DNA of 64,000 nt from positions 1 to 64,000 of the forward strand of contig JBCDHW010000001.1 in NCBI GenBank assembly GCA_038749595.1, in the 5' to 3' direction. The notes beneath the pieces are model-generated. The model saw only the letters and a program-made list of their open reading frames with translations. It had not been told where the DNA came from and did not search any database. The DNA comes from Parvularcula sp038749595 (GTDB lineage: Bacteria > Pseudomonadota > Alphaproteobacteria > Caulobacterales > Parvularculaceae). Positions 62,749 through 64,000 of this stretch are shown piece by piece (position 1 is the stretch's first letter; every line of letters begins with the position of its first letter). The translations under genes and the position numbers were made by a program.

Positions 62749-63018
62749 GTGAATATCAATGATATCGCAGCAGCATCAGCATACGGTCAAATGGCGTCGC
62801 GTGCCCCAAATTCGGGGATGCTTCAAAAGTTGAGTGCACGTTTTGCGTCAGTTTTCGACCAAGCCGACGCGTCGGCTCAGGCATTCGCGACAAAAGAAGT
62901 CGACGCACAGGCTGTAGTAGAAGCGCTAAGCCAAGCAGACCTCGCGCTTCAAACGGCTGTCACCATCCGAGACCGCGTTGTTGCGGCCTACCAAGAAATA
63001 CTTCGTATGCCGATATGA
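62749..63018 (+). CDS. fliE: Flagellar hook-basal body protein FliE
   Basis: An 89-residue FliE, the adaptor between MS-ring and rod. GTG at 62749 is chosen over 62680 because GGAGAGG lies upstream and it fits the family's length. It shows NINDIAAASAYGQMASRAPN, then SAQAFATKEVDAQAVVEALS, QADLALQTAVTIRDRVVAAY and the end QEILRMPI. Its end overlaps fliQ by four bases (ATGA). Confidence 0.93.
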   Translation: MNINDIAAASAYGQMASRAPNSGMLQKLSARFASVFDQADASAQAFATKEVDAQAVVEALSQADLALQTAVTIRDRVVAAYQEILRMPI

Positions 63019-63278
63019 GTGAGGCTGATATTCTCAGTCTCATGAGGGTCGCGCTTCGATCCGGCGTGGTGATGGCGGCCCCGATCCTCATCGCCGCGCT
63101 GATATCGGGGCTCGCAATTGGCTTACTCCAGGCACTGACGTCGATTCAAGAACTTACACTGACGTTCGTTCCGAAGCTGGCTGTGATCGTGATCGTGTTC
63201 TGGGTGACAGCGGGGTTTATGGCGATGACGTTGGTTGGATTTTTTGAACGCCGGATCTTGCCGCTCATAGCTGCTTAA
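63015..63278 (+). CDS. fliQ: Flagellar export protein FliQ
   Basis: An 87-residue export-gate membrane protein with two hydrophobic helices: ALRSGVVMAAPILIAALISG and LAVIVIVFWVTAGFMAMTLV, with LAIGLLQALTSIQELTLTFV between. This matches FliQ. The start is coupled to fliE (ATGA). flhA begins 20 bases later. Confidence 0.95.
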   Translation: MSEADILSLMRVALRSGVVMAAPILIAALISGLAIGLLQALTSIQELTLTFVPKLAVIVIVFWVTAGFMAMTLVGFFERRILPLIAA

Positions 63279-63297
63279 GAACCGTAGAGAGGGCAAC

Positions 63298-64000
63298 ATG
63301 AACTGGGAGCGTCTGTCGAAGGTCAGTATAAGTCCTACGGTGGCACTGGCTGTTGGCCTGATGGCCATATTGGTCATGATGGTGCTCCCTGTACCCCCTA
63401 TCGTGCTGGACCTTGGTCTGACAGCGAGTTTTGGGTTTGCGATTCTGATTTTTACGGTGACGCTCTTCGTCGAGCGGCCGCTCGATTTTTCGAGTTTTCC
63501 AGCAATCTTGCTGGTCTCCCTTCTTTTACGACTAGCACTGAACATTTCCTCGACAAAGCTGATCATCGGCGACGGACATACCGGAACGTCAGCTGCAGGC
63601 GGCGTCATCGAAGGCTTCGCGATGTTCATCATGGGCGGGAATTTGGGGATTGGTTTGATCGTCTTCGCGGTCTTGATCATCGTGAATTTCCTCGTTATTA
63701 CAAAAGGCGCCGGGCGAATGGCCGAAGTTGGAGCGCGCTTTGCATTGGACGCGATGCCCGGCAAACAACTGGCAATCGACGCGGACGTTTCTTCGGGGGC
63801 GATCACGCATGAAGAGGCTAAAAAACTCCGTACACGGGAGCAGCAAGAAACTGCATTTCTAGGGTCGCTTGACGGTGTCTCGAAGTTTGTGAAAGGTGAT
63901 GCGATCGCTGGCCTTCTCATCACGCTTCTCAATTTGGTTGCGGGGATCGCCGTTGGAATGGTCGCACACAGATTAAGTTTTGGAGATGCCCTTCAAAACT
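63298..64000 (+). CDS. flhA: Flagellar biosynthesis protein FlhA (3'-truncated by window)
   Basis: The frame from the ATG at 63298 stays open to the window end and gives the first 234 residues of the export-gate protein FlhA. It includes PFDFSSFPAILLVSLLLRLA-like DFSSFPAILLVSLLLRLALN, the FHIPEP-type ISSTKLIIGDGHTGTSAAGG, FLVITKGAGRMAEVGARFAL and DAMPGKQLAIDADVSSGAIT, then FVKGDAIAGLLITLLNLVAG. These are family hallmarks. GAGAGG upstream supports the start. Confidence 0.96.
   Translation, partial: MNWERLSKVSISPTVALAVGLMAILVMMVLPVPPIVLDLGLTASFGFAILIFTVTLFVERPLDFSSFPAILLVSLLLRLALNISSTKLIIGDGHTGTSAAGGVIEGFAMFIMGGNLGIGLIVFAVLIIVNFLVITKGAGRMAEVGARFALDAMPGKQLAIDADVSSGAITHEEAKKLRTREQQETAFLGSLDGVSKFVKGDAIAGLLITLLNLVAGIAVGMVAHRLSFGDALQN

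Overview
The window reads as chromosomal DNA of an alphaproteobacterium, probably a marine or aquatic member related to the Caulobacterales, Maricaulales or Parvularculales. The pointers are a CtrA orthologue with GANTC (CcrM-type) sites upstream, an alpha-type SspB, the FlaF/FlbT flagellin regulators, a mitochondrial-type complex I accessory subunit (NDUFS4-like), and three large TonB-dependent receptors. No rRNA or protein marker here fixes the genus.

Layout. 1-0.9 kb: a phage-associated gene pair whose first member carries an 18-bp tandem repeat cut by the window edge. 0.9-21.5 kb: accessory metabolism, containing a TPR-sulfotransferase, a TonB receptor, two type-B carboxylesterases with a BCCT transporter, three LysR regulators, an SDR plus quinone oxidoreductase pair, an orphan periplasmic binding protein, a GST, and five NTF2/SnoaL-like domains in three adjacent genes. 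This block stops at the 3' end of a tRNA-Arg, a common island boundary. 21.6-31.3 kb: a complex I accessory subunit, then a compact catabolic locus (sugar-type sodium symporter, TonB receptor, YdhF-type aldo-keto reductase, SsuD-like flavin monooxygenase, divergent GntR regulator, Gfo/Idh/MocA oxidoreductase). Its parts fit an oxidative sulfosugar (sulfoquinovose) pathway in an unusual arrangement, which is the most interesting hypothesis of the window.

31.4-51.8 kb: housekeeping genes, namely tRNA-Pro, lytic transglycosylase, uracil-DNA glycosylase, ETF-ubiquinone oxidoreductase, secE-nusG (not followed by rplK), a VPLPA/PEP-CTERM-type protein, ctrA, sspB, a cysteine-free Mrp-like ATPase, hflK-hflC, a lipoprotein pseudoazurin on a long helical tether, a desaturase, nuoABCD (with a small lipoprotein-like ORF between nuoB and nuoC, and cut off after nuoD), pnp and rpsO.

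51.9-64 kb: a third TonB receptor, then a flagellar cluster: motA-flgF-flgG-flgA-flgH on +, fliK-flgD on -, and a FlgJ-like gene, flagellin, flaF, flbT, flgB, flgC, fliE, fliQ and flhA on +. flhA runs off the window. FlgA and FlgD are unusually short, and a perfect hairpin covers the apparent ribosome binding site of flgB. Genes are tightly packed, with ATGA/TAATG couplings and two convergent pairs sharing a CTAG stop.
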